Source of the DNA: Cupriavidus basilensis
Lineage (GTDB): Bacteria > Pseudomonadota > Gammaproteobacteria > Burkholderiales > Burkholderiaceae
Assembly: GCF_008801925.2 (NCBI RefSeq)
Contig: NZ_CP062804.1
Coordinates: 1,798,001-1,862,000 of the forward strand
Length of the DNA: 64,000 nt
Direction: 5' to 3'
Shown: piece by piece, positions 62,507-64,000 of the stretch
Layout of the letters: every line of letters starts with the position of its first letter
Numbering within the stretch: the first letter of the stretch is position 1
Program-made: the position numbers and the translations under genes
The notes under the pieces: generated by a model
The model's input: only the letters and a program-made list of their open reading frames with translations
The model's database searches: none
What the model was told of the DNA's origin: nothing

Positions 62507-63382
62507 CTATCTCCAAGCATAGGCCAGGCCCGCACCGTAAGTGATCTGGTTGCGCGTGCCGCGCTGCGTCACGATGGGGCTGTCGCCCGCGCTGCCGGAG
62601 AGCCGCTGCGCGTAGACCATGGCTCCGGCGTACCAGCTCTTGTCGATCTGGAAGATCAACCCCAGCCAGCCGGTGTATTGCTGCAGGCCGCCGCCGGGCG
62701 AATAGGCGGGCAGCCCGCTGCGCGCGGCGTCGTCCGGCGTGACCCCGTAGTAGGTCTGGTTGAAGCCGTGGCTAACCCAGCTGGCGCCCAGCCCCGCGCC
62801 GGCATAGACACGCGGGTGCAGCGGCACCCATGCGGTGCCGTTGAGGGAGGCACGCGCGCCGGTATAGACCACGCCGGCATTGGTGACCACGGCCACGTTG
62901 ACGCGCAGGCGGTAAGGCACACGCCCCTCGTTCAGGAACTCATAACCGAGGAAGCCACCCGCTTCCGCCGTGGTCTTGATCTCGTGGACCTGGGAGACCA
63001 CCGGGTCGTCGACATCCGAGCGCCCGAGCCTGAGCGCGACGGCAGGCCCCCACTGAAAACCGGTGACGCCGCCGAAGTTGTACTGCGCATAGGGCCCGTA
63101 CCACTCGAACAGATGGCCACCCTGCGTGACATAGCGCAAGCCGGGCACCACGCCGATCATGCGGTCCTTGCCGCCGGCGTACTGCGTGGTCGAGCCAATG
63201 CCGCCGCCAACCATATTGGGCAGGGAGTTCGGCAAGTCCACCGGCGCAGCGCTGGCGTTGCCGGACATCAGCGAAAACGTCAGCGTGATCGCTAGGGCGA
63301 TAGTTAGCGCGATCGGCTGTGGCAGCGCGGCGGCGCGCCGCCGACACGATGCAAGGAAGGTCTGCCGCGGCGATGGGTGCAT
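62507..63382 (-). CDS. MipA/OmpV-family outer-membrane protein
   Basis: The 291-residue protein has a long signal peptide (about 1-46, ending ASA) and an OmpV-type barrel: SLPNMVGGGIGSTTQYAGGKDRMIGVVPGLRYVTQGGHLFEWYGPYAQYNF at the start and TYGAGLAYAWR at the end. MipA links murein synthesis and hydrolysis in E. coli, but most members are simple outer-membrane proteins of unknown role. It lies 64 bp upstream of the DUF2252 gene on the same strand. Confidence 0.9.
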   Translation of the reverse strand: MHPSPRQTFLASCRRRAAALPQPIALTIALAITLTFSLMSGNASAAPVDLPNSLPNMVGGGIGSTTQYAGGKDRMIGVVPGLRYVTQGGHLFEWYGPYAQYNFGGVTGFQWGPAVALRLGRSDVDDPVVSQVHEIKTTAEAGGFLGYEFLNEGRVPYRLRVNVAVVTNAGVVYTGARASLNGTAWVPLHPRVYAGAGLGASWVSHGFNQTYYGVTPDDAARSGLPAYSPGGGLQQYTGWLGLIFQIDKSWYAGAMVYAQRLSGSAGDSPIVTQRGTRNQITYGAGLAYAWR

Positions 63383-63443
63383 GGTTGTAATGGGTGTAAT
63401 GGATCAGGATGGATCGGTTTCACAAGGGGCTGGCCAAACATGG

Positions 63444-64000
63444 CTAGCTGCCGGGATTGAGCGGCGGCAACGGCGTCGCCGCGCGATGGCCAGGCCTGGC
63501 GGGTTCGTGAGCCAGCGCTGCCCGGGCCTCATTCAGCGCGTTGCCCAGCGCTGCCGGCGCGTCGCCCTGCCCGGCCATCGCGCCATAGCAGCCGGACAGC
63601 AGCTGCTCAGCCGCACTGGCAAACGCCGCGCTGCCGGCGGCGCGTTCGGCATTGCCCAGCGCCGCGGGCCGCCCAAGCACCGCGGGCGCCCGCCGTGCCA
63701 CGCGGTCCAGCCAGGCATAGAGGCTGCCCATCAGTTCGCCGCGATCGCGGCCCCGCTGCGCGCGGCGCAGCCGCGCGAAGGCGGCGGCCTCGGACCCCGC
63801 GTACGCCAGCCGCCGCTGGCGGCGCCAGGCCCTAAAGCGCCCAAGCGCACGGATCAGCCGCGGCAACAGCAGCCATGCCGCCAGCGCCAGCACCAACAGC
63901 ACCGCTGCCCAATAGGCGAGCCGCAGCGGATCCAGGCGCGCGTGGCGTGCCGTCGTCGCCGACAGGGGCTCGCCGGGAATGCCGACCGGCGGCTGGTAGC
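63444..64000 (-). CDS. BatD-like protein, C-terminal part (5' end outside window)
   Basis: The frame is open to the right edge of the window, so the N-terminal part is missing. The visible 185 codons begin YQPPVGIPGEPL, continue through a transmembrane helix (LAYWAAVLLVLALAAWLLLPRL) and end in a cytoplasmic Ala/Arg-rich helical domain. This layout fits the C-terminus of BatD/oxygen-tolerance proteins, but the identification is tentative. A GTG at 63902 is in frame but lies inside the membrane helix and is not the start. Confidence 0.6.
   Translation of the reverse strand, partial: YQPPVGIPGEPLSATTARHARLDPLRLAYWAAVLLVLALAAWLLLPRLIRALGRFRAWRRQRRLAYAGSEAAAFARLRRAQRGRDRGELMGSLYAWLDRVARRAPAVLGRPAALGNAERAAGSAAFASAAEQLLSGCYGAMAGQGDAPAALGNALNEARAALAHEPARPGHRAATPLPPLNPGS

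Overview
The window is GC-rich DNA (clearly above 60% G+C by eye) with the gene content of a free-living beta-proteobacterium of the Burkholderiaceae. Cupriavidus is my best guess, from Bug-type (TctC-like) periplasmic binding proteins, an HU protein with an alanine/lysine tail, AtuA-type and livHMGF clusters, and the large number of LysR/AraC/IclR/MarR/TetR regulators. The genus is inferred from family knowledge, not proven. I saw no rRNA, tRNA, CRISPR array, phage or insertion sequence. Most of the window is ordinary chromosome or chromid with metabolic and regulatory islands.

Layout. 1-4730: end of an Hsp70-like gene, a Crp/Fnr regulator divergent from a Coq4-like gene, a tailed HU protein with a clear promoter and terminator, and a SRPBCC protein. 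4932-6476: a chemoreceptor behind a sigma-28-type promoter. 6532-12766: a flavin reductase, a Liv-type binding protein, a DUF6869-like protein, the coupled livHMGF operon, and upstream of it a 60-codon 3' remnant of pobA. 12867-16651: a DUF3995 protein, a Tat-exported aldo/keto reductase, a carrier protein and two small exported proteins. 16765-20748: a Bug binding protein, an AtuA-like (DUF1446) protein with its small partner, then a MarR-GNAT fusion with its own promoter and two operators. 20800-23080: two divergent YcgR-like PilZ genes sharing a region with two back-to-back sigma-28-type promoters, and a secreted protein. 23124-26199: an IclR regulator with a G11 tract, divergent from the frmA-fghA formaldehyde pair. 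26422-27057: an internally deleted VOC/glyoxalase gene and an RG-rich exported protein.

27066-34993: a GlxA/AraC-type regulator divergent from a six-gene cluster (SsuABC-like transporter, a second binding protein, an acyl-CoA-dehydrogenase-like flavoenzyme and a COG4529-type FAD/NAD(P) protein). This is the best candidate for an undescribed catabolic system, probably for an organosulfur or similar compound. 35057-38400: a structured leader and hypothetical gene, then a TetR-squalene-hopene cyclase operon with an apparently leaderless promoter. 38546-43056: a ModA-like binding protein, a LysR regulator, a membrane diguanylate cyclase and an AraC regulator.

43270-49293: a complete set for valine breakdown below isobutyryl-CoA (acyl-CoA dehydrogenase, mmsA, mmsB, enoyl-CoA hydratase, HIBYL-CoA hydrolase), split between mmsA and mmsB by about 470 bp of inverted repeats and a heptamer array. 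49359-54719: an AlaC-type aminotransferase, an HxlR regulator, a YqjI/YqjH-like pair (His-rich PadR regulator and ferric-chelate reductase), a YcaC-type hydrolase and a pirin. 54818-64000: a LysR regulator with a palindrome at its promoter, a PlpD-like type Vd patatin autotransporter, a MetA-pathway outer-membrane protein, a second LysR regulator, a DUF2252 protein, a MipA/OmpV protein and the C-terminal part of a BatD-like gene.

Themes: motility with c-di-GMP signalling (chemoreceptor and two PilZ brakes under likely FliA control, plus a diguanylate cyclase), uptake and breakdown of organic acids, amino acids and aromatics, and local gene decay (pobA and VOC remnants).
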